43,058 bases of DNA from Aromatoleum evansii (GTDB lineage Bacteria; Pseudomonadota; Gammaproteobacteria; Burkholderiales; Rhodocyclaceae), in NCBI RefSeq assembly GCF_012910805.1, contig NZ_WTVK01000046.1, forward strand, positions 1 through 43,058, read 5' to 3'. The first letter of the stretch is position 1. Every line of letters starts with the position of its first letter. The notes below the pieces were generated by a model, which worked only from the letters and a program-made list of their open reading frames with translations, was not told where the DNA came from and did no database searches. A program made the position numbers and the translations under genes. Positions 35,734-43,058 of the stretch are shown one piece after another.

Positions 35734-36144
35734 TTATTTTTCTTCCTTGCGCGTCGCATCCTTTGCGGCATCGACCGCTTCCTTGCCGGCCTCCTTGATT
35801 TTCGTCGCGGTGTCGCGCGCAAGCTCCGAGGCCTTCTGCGCAGCCTCGGTGGTCGCTTCCTTGACTTCGACGGCCTTCTCCTTCGCGGCCTCGCCGACTT
35901 CACCGGCGACTTCCTTGCCCTTCTCGACGCCCTCCTTCGCGGACTCGGTCACGGCCTGGGCTGCTGCCGTCGCCGCTTCGCCGGCTTTCTGGGCCGCCTC
36001 GCCGGCCTTGGCGGCGGACTCCTTCGCGGCCTCGATCGCCTGGCTGCCGGCGGTTTCGGCCTTCTCGGCGGGGGCTTCGCGGTTGCAGGCGGCCAGTCCG
36101 GCAGACAGGGCCGCGATCAGCACGACAAACAGGGTCTTCTTCAT
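35734..36144 (-). CDS. LEA-like amphipathic-helix lipoprotein
   Basis: The 136-residue product starts with a lipoprotein signal ([20 protein letters not shown]; lipobox LAAC, lipidated C20). The next residue is Asn rather than Asp, so it should go to the outer membrane. The rest is Ala/Lys/Glu-rich with degenerate 11-residue repeats ([36 protein letters not shown]), as in late-embryogenesis-abundant-type proteins that form amphipathic helices under stress. AAGGAG lies 8 bases before the ATG. The uvrA ATG begins 3 bases after its stop, so the two are cotranscribed. Function unknown; desiccation or osmotic protection is inference. Confidence 0.75.
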   Translation of the reverse strand: MKKTLFVVLIAALSAGLAACNREAPAEKAETAGSQAIEAAKESAAKAGEAAQKAGEAATAAAQAVTESAKEGVEKGKEVAGEVGEAAKEKAVEVKEATTEAAQKASELARDTATKIKEAGKEAVDAAKDATRKEEK

Positions 36145-36174
36145 TCTTGTACTCCTTGCAGGCATGGTGCTCTC

Positions 36175-36202
36175 AAGATATCGCCGGATGCCGAAAGTTC
36201 AA
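36175..36202 (-). promoter_or_regulatory. Candidate promoter of the lipoprotein-uvrA unit
   Basis: On the minus strand TTGAAC (36197-36202) and TATCTT (36175-36180) are 16 bases apart, each a 4-of-6 match, 30 bases before the lipoprotein start and after the efp terminator. No LexA box was recognised. Confidence 0.4.
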
Positions 36203-36225
36203 GGCGAACGGGCGCCGCAAAAGAC

Positions 36226-36252
36226 GAAGGGCCCGCACTTGGCGGGCCCTTC
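36226..36252 (-). terminator. Intrinsic terminator of efp
   Basis: A perfect 11-bp stem (GAAGGGCCCGC / GCGGGCCCTTC) with a 5-base loop lies 24 bases after the efp stop. On the minus strand it is followed by GTCTTTTGC, a short T-run. Confidence 0.82.
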
Positions 36253-36276
36253 CTGTCGCGACGCGGAACGCGCGGA

Positions 36277-36834
36277 TTACTTCACGCGGTTCTTGTACTC
36301 GTCGGTGCGGGTGTCGATCTCGATCTTGTCACCGATTTCGACGAAGGCCGGCACCGGCAGTTCGAAGCCGGTCGCGAGCTTGGCGGGCTTCATGACCTTG
36401 CCCGAGGTATCGCCCTTCACGGCGGGTTCCGTGTAGACCACTTCACGCACCACCGAGTTCGGCAGTTCGACCGAGATCGCCTTGCCGTTGTAGAACACGA
36501 CTTCGCACTGCAGGCCGTCTTCGAGGTACTTCAGCGCGTCGGTCATGTTCTCGGATTCGACTTCGTACTGCTCGTAGTCGGCGTCCATGAACACGTACAT
36601 CGGATCGGCGAAGTAGGAGAAGGTCACTTCCTTGCGATCGAGCTGGACGACTTCGAACTTGTCGTCGGCCTTGTACACCGACTCCGAGGGAGCGCCGGTG
36701 AGCAGGTTCTTGAGCTTCATCTTCACGACCGCAGCGTTGCGGCCGGACTTGTTGTATTCGGCTTTCTGCACGACCAGCGGGTCGCTGCCAACCATGATGA
36801 CGTTGCCGGAGCGGAGTTCCTGTGCGGTTTTCAT
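36277..36834 (-). CDS. efp: Elongation factor P, EarP-modified type
   Basis: EF-P enters the ribosome and rescues stalling at polyproline. The 185-residue protein has the normal three beta-barrel layout. At the tip of the first barrel it has Arg32 ([10 protein letters not shown]) where E. coli has Lys34. Arg32 is the residue rhamnosylated by EarP, whose gene is 58 bases upstream on the same strand. The start at 36834 follows AGGAAAC; upstream in-frame sequence is leader DNA. earP-efp is thus an operon and ends at the terminator at 36226-36252. Confidence 0.96.
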   Translation of the reverse strand: MKTAQELRSGNVIMVGSDPLVVQKAEYNKSGRNAAVVKMKLKNLLTGAPSESVYKADDKFEVVQLDRKEVTFSYFADPMYVFMDADYEQYEVESENMTDALKYLEDGLQCEVVFYNGKAISVELPNSVVREVVYTEPAVKGDTSGKVMKPAKLATGFELPVPAFVEIGDKIEIDTRTDEYKNRVK

Positions 36835-36892
36835 GCTGTTTCCTGATGTAGATCGGGCGCGGACATTTTGGCCGCACAATGTAAAAAACCGG

Positions 36893-38056
36893 TTATTTTA
36901 CCGTGAGTTCGGAAAATTGCACCAGGGTCGACGCGAGATCCTGCAGCGCCGCGAGCCCGTCCGACCAGCGACGCGCGTGCGGCACAAGCTGCGGCAGCGC
37001 ATCGGCGAACGCGGGCCACGCGGCGGCAAGGCTGCCCTCGCCGTTCCACGCCTTCCAGAACGCATGGGTCGCGTCGGATGCAGCCTCGTCGAGTCCGGCC
37101 AGGTAACGCGCGAGGAAGGCGTCGAGCTTGTCGTGATGCACAGCCTCGTCCTGCTCGTAGATGTGCCACACGAAGGGCCGCGCGGCCCACTGCGCGCGCA
37201 CAAAGGAATCCTCGCCGCGCACGAAGTTGAGCTCGCAGGCCCACAGCAGGCGGTCGTAGTCGGCGGTGTCGAGGAAGGGCAGGACGACCGTGCTCAGAGC
37301 GCCCGCGGCAAGGATCTCGCCGGCCCGTGCTTCCGCGCGCCCGAAGAAGCGCAGCACGTCGCCCAGCACGCGGCCTTCCGGCACCAGCAGCAGGGTCGGG
37401 CGCGGGGCGCCGGCCCACAGGCGCAGGAGTTCAGGCAACTGCGGCTGCTCGTAGGCGAACAGCGACACGAGGCGAGCGCCCTCCGCGGGCACGGGAATGC
37501 CGCGGCCGGCGAGCCAGTCGCGCCGCGCTATCGCGTCGGCCTGGAAACGGTCACGCGCGTCGAGCAGCCCGCGTTCGCGCAGCAGACCACCGCTGCGCGC
37601 CGTGAAACCGGGGAAGCAGAACCGTTTCGCCAGCGGCAGGCGCGGATGCGGCGAGGCCAGCCCGTGGCAGCCCTCGACCCAGTCCTCGGCCGACAGGTAT
37701 TCGAGGTTGATCCAGTGCGGCCGCGGCGTCGCGGCGGCCATCGCCTCGACGTAGGAGGCGGGCGGCTCGCAGGCGAAGGCCTCGACGACCGCACGTGCCG
37801 GCAGCACCTCGGGAAAGGGCTCGCGCCAGCGACGCACCTCGACCCCCTCCACCCGCACTGCGTCACCCGCATCGGCCGCCGCCGGGCACAGGCGCGCGAA
37901 GGTCCCCCAGTCGTCCACCCACAACCTGACCGCGCACCCGTGATCGTGCGCCAATGCCTTGGCCAGCCGCCAGCAGACGCCGATATCCCCGAAGTTATCC
38001 ACAACGCGGCAGAAGATGTCCCAGTCGAAGGCGGGCGCGGCGTCGGCAAGGCTCAT
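36893..38056 (-). CDS. earP: EF-P arginine rhamnosyltransferase EarP
   Basis: EarP uses dTDP-rhamnose to modify Arg32 of EF-P. The 387-residue product begins near [22 protein letters not shown], the conserved N-terminal segment with the catalytic Asp. In the C-terminal half it has [19 protein letters not shown], followed by [19 protein letters not shown]. The ATG at 38056 is preferred over an in-frame start 90 bases upstream, which lies inside the DnaA-box-rich region and adds poorly conserved residues. The codons for VDN contain a perfect DnaA box on the opposite strand. Confidence 0.94.
   Translation of the reverse strand: MSLADAAPAFDWDIFCRVVDNFGDIGVCWRLAKALAHDHGCAVRLWVDDWGTFARLCPAAADAGDAVRVEGVEVRRWREPFPEVLPARAVVEAFACEPPASYVEAMAAATPRPHWINLEYLSAEDWVEGCHGLASPHPRLPLAKRFCFPGFTARSGGLLRERGLLDARDRFQADAIARRDWLAGRGIPVPAEGARLVSLFAYEQPQLPELLRLWAGAPRPTLLLVPEGRVLGDVLRFFGRAEARAGEILAAGALSTVVLPFLDTADYDRLLWACELNFVRGEDSFVRAQWAARPFVWHIYEQDEAVHHDKLDAFLARYLAGLDEAASDATHAFWKAWNGEGSLAAAWPAFADALPQLVPHARRWSDGLAALQDLASTLVQFSELTVK
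37995..38003 (+). promoter_or_regulatory. Perfect DnaA box inside earP
   Basis: TTATCCACA occurs in the coding sequence for the conserved VDNF segment of earP, about 220 bases before the box of the first module. It may be accidental, since the codons are constrained, but it is in the same orientation as the other perfect boxes. Confidence 0.45.
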
Positions 38057-38059
38057 GGC

Positions 38060-38264
38060 GGTGGACAAGTGCGGGAAAAGGAGGGGAATGCTTTGTGGGA
38101 AAAGGGCTGGATCGGCATCGACCGGAAAACGGGCCACAATCGCCACACAGGTGAACCGGGGGTTTATCTACGGAGTTCTACCGTCCCGGAGTGCCTGCGG
38201 GCGCTGGCGAAGACGGACTTATCCACAGAAAACGCGACACTATATATATCTTTATCTTTTAAAT
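38060..38264 (+). other. Origin-like module A: DnaA boxes and AT-rich tract
   Basis: In order this gene-free module holds: TTGTCCACC on the minus strand (38060-38068, 7 of 9 to the DnaA box), TTTCCCACA on the minus strand (38094-38102), a 24-base block shared exactly with module B (38133-38156), TTATCTACG (38164-38172), the perfect box TTATCCACA (38219-38227) within an 18-base shared block, and an AT-rich tract (about 38239-38280) with CTTTATCTTTTAAAT (38250-38264). This is the make-up of a replication origin: initiator sites beside an unwinding element. Confidence 0.55.
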
Positions 38265-38290
38265 AAAACAAACTACTAAAAGGAAAACCT

Positions 38291-38584
38291 CCACGGCACG
38301 GCGCCAGGGGAATCGCACGCGCTCTCGCAGGGCGGGAGCAGCAAAGCGTCTCCCGCCAGAGGTCCGTGCAAGCAAGGCGCCTTCGGTGCAGTGGCGGTGA
38401 AGTCGCCCCATTCGGCCTTCGGCTACACCGTCCTATGGCCTTGCACACCTCGCAGCCGAATCGGTCGCAAGACCGGCGTCGGCCGCAGCTCGTGTTCGGG
38501 CTCGGCATCGCGATGCCGGACAGGTGTCCGATCTGGCGTCAACTGCATCGCACAGCGGCCTTCCCGTTCCTGAACGGCTCCTCC
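38291..38584. other. Gene-free spacer between the two origin-like modules
   Basis: No convincing coding sequence, RNA gene or known repeat is seen. The segment has a stem GGCGGGAG (38331-38338) / CTCCCGCC (38350-38357) with an 11-base loop. The open frames across it lack family motifs and read as chance frames in GC-rich DNA. Confidence 0.5.
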
Positions 38585-38796
38585 AGTGGATAAGTCGGTG
38601 GAGGAGCACAGGGAGACTTTGTGGGGAAGGAGCGGAAATTCGTGAACAGCCAAAACGAGCCACAATCGCCACACAGGTGAACGGGGCACTTGTCTACGGG
38701 GTTCTACCGCGACGAAAGGCTTGCAGGCATTGGTGGATCTGGACTTATCCACAGAAAATGGCCGCCTATATTCTTCTTTATCTTTTAAATTTAAAG
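38585..38796 (+). other. Origin-like module B: DnaA boxes and AT-rich tract
   Basis: The blocks of module A recur in the same order, mostly exactly 526 bases further on: TTATCCACT on the minus strand (38585-38593, 8 of 9), TTCCCCACA on the minus strand (38620-38628), the shared 24-base block (38659-38682), TTGTCTACG (38690-38698), the perfect box TTATCCACA (38745-38753) in an 18-base shared block, and an AT-rich tract with CTTTATCTTTTAAAT (38776-38790). Sequence between blocks has diverged, so the blocks look selected. Confidence 0.55.
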
Positions 38797-38812
38797 AAAT
38801 ACAGAAGAACAA

Positions 38813-39070
38813 AACCTGAAACTGCGGGAAGCGGCCGGGGCAAGCCCCGGAACGGGGACCTGCCCTCGTTCGAGGGGAGCGTGGTCTGCAGGGAGAGGCA
38901 GGAAGACACGGTCCGAAAGCCGGGTTGCGGACCATGCAGGCGGGGCGTTCAGGGACATCGGGCGGGAGGAGCCGAAGGCGGATCCCGCCGCTTCACGCTC
39001 CGTAAATCGCCCGCAGGAAGTCGTGGCGGGATTCGCTGCGCTGCGCCCGCCCGACGGGAAAACCGCGCGC
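38813..39070. other. Gene-free flank right of module B
   Basis: No gene recognised. It holds a tight stem CCGGGGC-AA-GCCCCGG (38835-38850) and a wider one GGCGGGA (38961-38967) / TCCCGCC (38983-38989), similar to the stem in the spacer between the modules. The end of rsuA follows, transcribed toward this region. Confidence 0.45.
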
Positions 39071-39787
39071 TCAGTCGGTCTCGTCGTAATCGGCGAGGCG
39101 TGCGAGATCGGCTTCCTCGAGCCAGCACCATTCGCCCGGTGCGAGGTCGTCGGGCAGGGACAGTCCGCCGACGACGCTGCGGTGCAAGGCCTCGACACGG
39201 TTGCCGGCTGCGGCGAGCATGCGCTTGACCTGATGGTACTTGCCTTCGGTGATCGTCAGCCGTAGACTCCGCTCCCCCGTTTTCAGGCAGGCTGCCGCGG
39301 CGATCGGTGCCGGTTCGTCGAGGAGTTCGACGCCCTCGAGCAAGACGGCGATCAAGGCGTCGTCCACCGGGTGCTTGGTCGTGACCTCATAGACCTTGGG
39401 CGTGCGCTTCTTGCCCGAGCTCCAGCGGTGGATGAACTGGCCGTCGTCGGAGAGCAGCAGCAGGCCGGTGGTGTCCTGGTCCAGCCGCCCGACGCACTGC
39501 ACGTCGCGGTTCGCCAGCATGTCGGGCAGCAGCGCGAACACCGAGGGGTGGAACTGCGGCCGGCGCGAGCACTCGTAGCCGGCGGGCTTGTGCAGCATCA
39601 GGTAGGCCTTTTCGCGATAGACCCAGGTTTCGTCGTCTACGCTGAATTCGAGGCCCTCGGGCGCGAAGTCTTCGGCTGGGTTGTCGAGGATCCGGCCTGC
39701 GACAGCGACCAGGCCGGCACGGATCAGGGCGCGGCATTCCTTGCGGCTGCCGAACCCCTGGGAATGGAGTAGTCGTTCGATGTGCAT
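39071..39787 (-). CDS. rsuA: 16S rRNA pseudouridine synthase RsuA
   Basis: RsuA converts U516 of 16S rRNA to pseudouridine during 30S assembly. The 238-residue protein has an N-terminal S4-like RNA-binding domain (MHIERLLHSQGFGSRKECRALI) and the catalytic domain with GRLDQDTTGLLLLS, in which Asp103 is the nucleophile, then KYHQVKRMLAA near the C-terminus. The length fits. It is divergent from the DUF1857 gene by 75 bases and is the first gene right of the origin-like region. A close relative such as RluE/RluF type is less likely given the sequence style. Confidence 0.9.
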   Translation of the reverse strand: MHIERLLHSQGFGSRKECRALIRAGLVAVAGRILDNPAEDFAPEGLEFSVDDETWVYREKAYLMLHKPAGYECSRRPQFHPSVFALLPDMLANRDVQCVGRLDQDTTGLLLLSDDGQFIHRWSSGKKRTPKVYEVTTKHPVDDALIAVLLEGVELLDEPAPIAAAACLKTGERSLRLTITEGKYHQVKRMLAAAGNRVEALHRSVVGGLSLPDDLAPGEWCWLEEADLARLADYDETD

Positions 39788-39862
39788 GGGCGGATGCTAA
39801 CCGAAACATGTGGGACACTATCGCCCCGCTACCATGGTCGAACCCGTACTTGGAGCCTGCTG

Positions 39863-40333
39863 GTGAATTTTGAACATCTGCTGGTCGTCAACGACCCGGA
39901 CAACCCGCTCGTGGCGCCGCTCACGCGTGAGGAGCTGTGGTTCGGCCTGCTGTGCCGCGCCGAGGATTCGCGCCCCTTCCTGCCCGGCCTGGAGGCGTGC
40001 ACGATCCTGTCGCGCAGCGACACCGAGCTGGTGCGCGAGCTCAGGTTCGGCAGTGCCGTGATCCGCGACCGCGTGACGTTGCAGCCGATGGAATGGGTGC
40101 GTTTCGACACCGAGCGCACCGCGGCGCATGCCGGCGGCAGCCTCACGATCGGCATCGAGGAGCCCGCCCGGGACACCATGGTGCTGCGCTTCCAGTACCG
40201 CACGACGCTGACCGAGCAGGGCATCGGCGACGATGTCGCCTATGTCGAATACATCAAGTCGGCCTACCATCAGTCGGATGTCGACACCCTGCGCGTGATC
40301 CGCATGATCGCCGAGTCGGGGCGCGTCCAGTAG
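39863..40333 (+). CDS. DUF1857 (SRPBCC-fold) protein
   Basis: The 156-residue protein fits the DUF1857/AtaL-like group of the START/SRPBCC fold. FEHLLVVNDPDNPLVAPLTRE opens the protein, followed by ELWFGLLCRAEDSRPFLPGL, CTILSRSD and a long final helix (DTLRVIRMIAESG). Members have a ligand-binding cavity; the role here is unknown. The start is a GTG at 39863, with GGAG 8 bases before it. In-frame sequence upstream is the divergent promoter region. It is followed by rdgC after 85 bases. Confidence 0.8.
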   Translation: MNFEHLLVVNDPDNPLVAPLTREELWFGLLCRAEDSRPFLPGLEACTILSRSDTELVRELRFGSAVIRDRVTLQPMEWVRFDTERTAAHAGGSLTIGIEEPARDTMVLRFQYRTTLTEQGIGDDVAYVEYIKSAYHQSDVDTLRVIRMIAESGRVQ

Positions 40334-40418
40334 CGCTGCGCCCGCATTTCTCGCGCATTTTCCGCGAGTTTTTCACGAGTTTTCCATTTAACCCCCCGCA
40401 ACACGGACGAATTTCCCC

Positions 40419-41387
40419 ATGTGGTTCAAGAACTTGCAGATCTATCGCGTTCCCGCCGGCTGGACGATGACGGCCGAGACGCTGGAGGAACAACTCGCGC
40501 GCAAGCGCTTCCAGCCCTGCGGCAGCCAGGACCAGGAAACCCGCGGCTGGCTCTCGCCCACCGGTGACGAATTCCTCGTGCATCAGGTCGGCGGCCAGTG
40601 GCTGATCGCGCTGGGCGTGGAGAACCGTCTGCTGCCCTCGTCGGTGGTCAAGCAGGAGGCCGAGGAACGCGCCGAGGCGCTGGCCGAGCAGCAGGGTTAC
40701 AAGCCCGGGCGCAAGCAGATGAAGGATCTGCGCGAGCAGGTTTTGCAGGAATTGCTGCCGCGCGCGTTTACACGGCGCAGGAAGGCCTTTGCATGGATCG
40801 ACCCGGTCGGGGGGTGGCTCGGCATCGATGCGCCCAGCCAGGCCCGTGCGGAGGACGTCCTGGAGGTATTGCGCCAGACGCTGGACACCCTGCCGCTCGC
40901 GCTCGTGCGCACGGAGCTGTCGCCGACCAGCGCGATGGCCGACTGGCTCGCGGGCAATGAGGCGCCCGCCGGCTTCACGATCGACCAGGATTGCGAACTG
41001 CGTTCGGTCAGCGAGGACAAGGCCGCGGTGCGCTACGTGCGCCATCCGCTCGAAGGCGACGAGGTGCGCGCTCACCTCACGGCGGGCAAGCTGCCGACCC
41101 GCCTCGCGCTGACCTTCGACGACCGCGTGAGCTTCGTGCTCACCGAGAAGTTCGAGATCAAGCGCCTCGACTTCCTCGACGTGGTGAAGGAAAACCTCGA
41201 CCAGGCCGGCGCCGAGGACGCGCGCGCGCTGTTCGACGCGGGCTTCGCGCTGATGACCGGCGAGCTGCAGCGCCTGCTGCCGGCCGTCGTCGCGGCGCTG
41301 GGCGGGGAACTGAAGGGCGGCGAGGTGCCGGCCGCAGCGGAGGGGGTCGCGTTCGCGACCGCGTCGGCGAGCGACGCGCCGTTCTGA
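40419..41387 (+). CDS. rdgC: Recombination-associated protein RdgC
   Basis: RdgC is a ring-forming DNA-binding protein that limits RecA activity and helps replication restart. The 322-residue product starts MWFKNLQIYRVPAGW and shows the family's central segment (GYKPGRKQMKDLREQVLQEL, then RRKAFAWIDPVGGWLGI) and a C-terminal RLDFLDVVKENL. The tail ends ASDAPF. This faintly recalls the acidic-hydrophobic tip of SSB but is too short to claim. It is probably cotranscribed with the DUF1857 gene. Confidence 0.94.
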   Translation: MWFKNLQIYRVPAGWTMTAETLEEQLARKRFQPCGSQDQETRGWLSPTGDEFLVHQVGGQWLIALGVENRLLPSSVVKQEAEERAEALAEQQGYKPGRKQMKDLREQVLQELLPRAFTRRRKAFAWIDPVGGWLGIDAPSQARAEDVLEVLRQTLDTLPLALVRTELSPTSAMADWLAGNEAPAGFTIDQDCELRSVSEDKAAVRYVRHPLEGDEVRAHLTAGKLPTRLALTFDDRVSFVLTEKFEIKRLDFLDVVKENLDQAGAEDARALFDAGFALMTGELQRLLPAVVAALGGELKGGEVPAAAEGVAFATASASDAPF

Positions 41388-41444
41388 GGCGGTGTGCCTG
41401 CAGGCCGCAAGCACCGGAGCCGCAGGCGGCCCCGGTGAGCGGCT

Positions 41445-42389
41445 TCAGGGCACCCACCAGTAGCGCACGATGTGAAAGAAGATCGGCGCCGAGAAGCTGA
41501 TCGAGTCGACGCGATCGAGCATGCCGCCGTGGCCCTCGATCAGGGTGCCCCAGTCCTTGATGCCGCGGTCGCGCTTGATCGCGGACAGCACGAAGCCGCC
41601 GAAGAAGCCCATCACATTCACGGTAAAGGCGATCAGGCCGGCCTGCAGCGGCGTGAATGGGGTGATCTGCCACAGCGCGGCGCCCACGGCGGTCGAGGTC
41701 AGCACGCCGCCGATCAGCCCCTCGACGGTTTTCGACGGCGAGATCGCCGGCGCGAGCTTGCGCCGGCCGAGCAGTTTTCCCCACACGTACTGGAACACGT
41801 CGCTCGACTGCACCGTGAGGATGAGGAACAGGATCAGCAGCGGGCTGCGTCCGGCGTGGCCGGGAATGTCCAGCGTCAGCAGCGCGGGCACGTGCGACAG
41901 GCAGTAGACGCAGATCATGAGCCCCCACTGCACCTTCGCCGCGCGCTCCAGGAAGCGCGTCGCGTCCTGGCCCAGCGAGGCCGAGATCGGCAGCAGCAGG
42001 AAGGCATAGACGGGGATCAGGATGGAGAACAGCCCGTACCAGTCGATCGCGACCAGGTAGTACTGCAGCGGCAGGAACAGGAAGAAACACCACAGCAGCG
42101 CGCGATGGTCGCCGCGGCGCGTCTGCGTGATCGACATGAACTCGCGCAGGCAGTGGAAGGAGATGAAGGCGAAGAGCAAGACGATGCCCGTGTCGCCGAC
42201 GAGGAAGGCGCCGGCGAGCACGCCGATCATCACCCACCACGCGTTGATGCGCGCGACGAGGTTGTCCACGAGCGCGTGCTGCCCTTCCGGCGCCAGGCGC
42301 AGGCGGAGGATGGCGGCGACGAGGCTGGCGACCAGCAGCAGCGCGAAGGCGCCGCCGAACACGGTCAGTTGCAGGTTTCCGGGTGTCAT
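41445..42389 (-). CDS. cdsA: Phosphatidate cytidylyltransferase
   Basis: CdsA makes CDP-diacylglycerol from phosphatidic acid and CTP, the branch point for phospholipids. The 314-residue membrane protein has about eight hydrophobic segments and the family signature. SPSKTVEGLIGG is followed near the end by KRDRGIKDWGTLIEGHGG and DRVDS, with the conserved Lys/Asp residues. The ATG at 42389 is preferred; the in-frame GTG at 42461 lies inside plsC. It follows plsC after 13 bases, so the two enzymes act in sequence: PlsC supplies phosphatidate for CdsA. Confidence 0.92.
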   Translation of the reverse strand: MTPGNLQLTVFGGAFALLLVASLVAAILRLRLAPEGQHALVDNLVARINAWWVMIGVLAGAFLVGDTGIVLLFAFISFHCLREFMSITQTRRGDHRALLWCFFLFLPLQYYLVAIDWYGLFSILIPVYAFLLLPISASLGQDATRFLERAAKVQWGLMICVYCLSHVPALLTLDIPGHAGRSPLLILFLILTVQSSDVFQYVWGKLLGRRKLAPAISPSKTVEGLIGGVLTSTAVGAALWQITPFTPLQAGLIAFTVNVMGFFGGFVLSAIKRDRGIKDWGTLIEGHGGMLDRVDSISFSAPIFFHIVRYWWVP

Positions 42390-42402
42390 CGTCGGGCGTC
42401 GG

Positions 42403-43023
42403 TCAGCAGTGGAGGGAGGCGGTGGCCTGCAGGGCCTTGCGCGAGCGGTGCAGGAAGGCATCCTTCGTCTCGCCCGGCTCGAGCCGCAGTGGCGTGCCGA
42501 AGGTCAGTGTGCATAGCAGCGGCACCGGGAGGTAACTGCCCTTGGGCATCACGCGGCCGAGGTTCTCGATCCAGACCGGCACCAGTTCGACCTCCGGGTG
42601 GCTGCGCGCGAGGTGGAACAGGCCGCTCTTGAAGGGCAGCAGCTCCTCGCCCGTGTTGCGGGTGCCCTCGGGAAAGAAGATCAGCGAGTCGCCCGCCGCG
42701 AGCGCTTCGCCGATCCGCGCCACGGCGTCGCCGCCAGCGCCGGGGCGGCGGTCGACCAGCACACTGCGGAACACGCGACAGGCAATGAAGCGCCGCAGCG
42801 GCGACGCCAGCCAGTAGTCGGACCCTGCTACGGGCCGGGTCACTGCGCGCACCACCGGCGGGAGCGCAGCCCAGGTGAGCAGGAAGTCGATGTGGCTGGA
42901 ATGGTTGGCGAAGTAGATCCGGCGGCGCATGTCGGGCGGGCAGCCTTGCCAGATCGCGCGGGCGCCGGTGATCGTGCGGGCCAGCGCGCACAGGATTGCG
43001 GCACAGAGTCGTTCGAGTTTCAT
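42403..43023 (-). CDS. plsC: 1-acyl-glycerol-3-phosphate acyltransferase (PlsC family)
   Basis: The 206-residue protein has both acyltransferase motifs: HX4D as NHSSHID (H41, D46) and FFPEGTRNTGEELLPFKSG, with the substrate-binding Glu-Gly-Thr-Arg. A hydrophobic N-terminal stretch anchors it. It acylates lysophosphatidate, feeding cdsA downstream. It is compact for the family. The ATG at 43023 lies 17 bases from the adapter-like contig end, so the ribosome-binding site and promoter are mostly out of view. Confidence 0.88.
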   Translation of the reverse strand: MKLERLCAAILCALARTITGARAIWQGCPPDMRRRIYFANHSSHIDFLLTWAALPPVVRAVTRPVAGSDYWLASPLRRFIACRVFRSVLVDRRPGAGGDAVARIGEALAAGDSLIFFPEGTRNTGEELLPFKSGLFHLARSHPEVELVPVWIENLGRVMPKGSYLPVPLLCTLTFGTPLRLEPGETKDAFLHRSRKALQATASLHC

Positions 43024-43040
43024 CGGGCGATGTGTCGGGG

Positions 43041-43058
43041 CTGTCTCTTATACAAATC
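43041..43058. other. Residual Tn5/Nextera adapter at the contig end
   Basis: CTGTCTCTTATACAAATC matches the first 18 bases of the 19-bp Tn5 mosaic end used in transposase-based sequencing libraries at 17 positions (one base, A for C). It sits exactly at the end of the window, so it is an assembly leftover and not genomic DNA. Confidence 0.85.

Noticed and set aside
35770-36070. Repeated short DNA units that might be a tandem repeat or CRISPR
   Set aside because: They are codons for degenerate 11-residue Ala/Lys/Glu helix repeats of the lipoprotein, with no constant repeat or spacer.
38366-39228. Open frames across the gene-free region (for example 38524-39228)
   Set aside because: No recognisable motif, no ribosome-binding site, and they cross the DnaA-box blocks and AT-rich tract or enter rsuA from the opposite strand.
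41370-41387. SSB-like C-terminal tip on RdgC (ASDAPF)
   Set aside because: Only the last residues resemble the SSB tip and the acidic run is missing; too short to support a claim.
43041-43058. End of a genuine Tn5/IS50-type transposon
   Set aside because: The match is to the engineered mosaic end, it lies exactly at the contig terminus, and no transposase sequence is present.
1-43058. tRNA or rRNA genes, CRISPR arrays, prophage or integrative element
   Set aside because: None was recognised by eye: no tRNA cloverleaf, rRNA segments, regularly spaced repeats, integrase or phage structural genes.

Overview
The window is GC-rich, densely coded bacterial DNA with short intergenic gaps and many GTG and TTG starts. 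The gene content points to a betaproteobacterium, most likely of the Azoarcus/Aromatoleum/Thauera group (Rhodocyclales). The main pointers are the def-fmt-htpX-sensor kinase block, a LysM-dprA-smg-topB run, an EarP-type EF-P with its rhamnosyltransferase, and a tandem-fused UvrA. This placement is inference from gene content; no database was searched. The last 18 bases match a Tn5/Nextera mosaic end at 17 of 18 positions, so the right edge is the end of an assembled contig.

Layout. 12-2337 (+): fdhD, mobA and an HTH/binding-protein-like regulator, each overlapping the next by ATGA; this is a formate dehydrogenase/molybdenum cofactor accessory operon. mobB lies at 3752-4255 on the other strand. 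Between them sits a small islet with a brnT-brnA toxin-antitoxin pair and a LysE-type exporter, separated by an AT-rich gap. 4290-10346 (-): def, fmt, htpX, then a sensor kinase and a sigma-54-dependent response regulator. 10508-15870 (+): a LysM protein, dprA, smg and topoisomerase III. 15884-18158 (-): oxyR and a rubredoxin-reductase-like flavoprotein. 18307-22711 (+): a TonB-dependent receptor, a Do-type protease and a cytochrome c'. 22796-24871 (-): a thioesterase and an MFS carrier, divergent from a LysR gene. 26159-28166 (+): a KtrB/KtrA-type potassium uptake pair. 28184-38056: a thioredoxin-like protein, a YbaK deacylase, cytochrome b561, the 1893-residue UvrA, a LEA-like lipoprotein, efp and earP. 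39071-43023: rsuA, a DUF1857 protein, rdgC, cdsA and plsC.

The most interesting structures are not genes. (1) The only long gene-free stretch, 38057-39070, holds two direct modules about 526 bp apart. Short conserved blocks keep constant spacing while the sequence between them has diverged. Each module has a perfect DnaA box (TTATCCACA), weaker boxes and an AT-rich tract, as in a replication origin or DnaA-titration locus; a third perfect box lies in the start of earP. (2) Two REP-type hairpin elements (REPINs) lie in coding sequence: one of 75 bp is inserted in frame in uvrA, and one of 55 bp sits at the start of the sensor kinase gene. Both are read in the same frame. (3) A 160-bp MITE-like palindrome with 15-bp terminal inverted repeats and a CTAG target duplication supplies the stop codon of a lysR gene. 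(4) A perfect CRP-type site lies upstream of the cytochrome c' gene.
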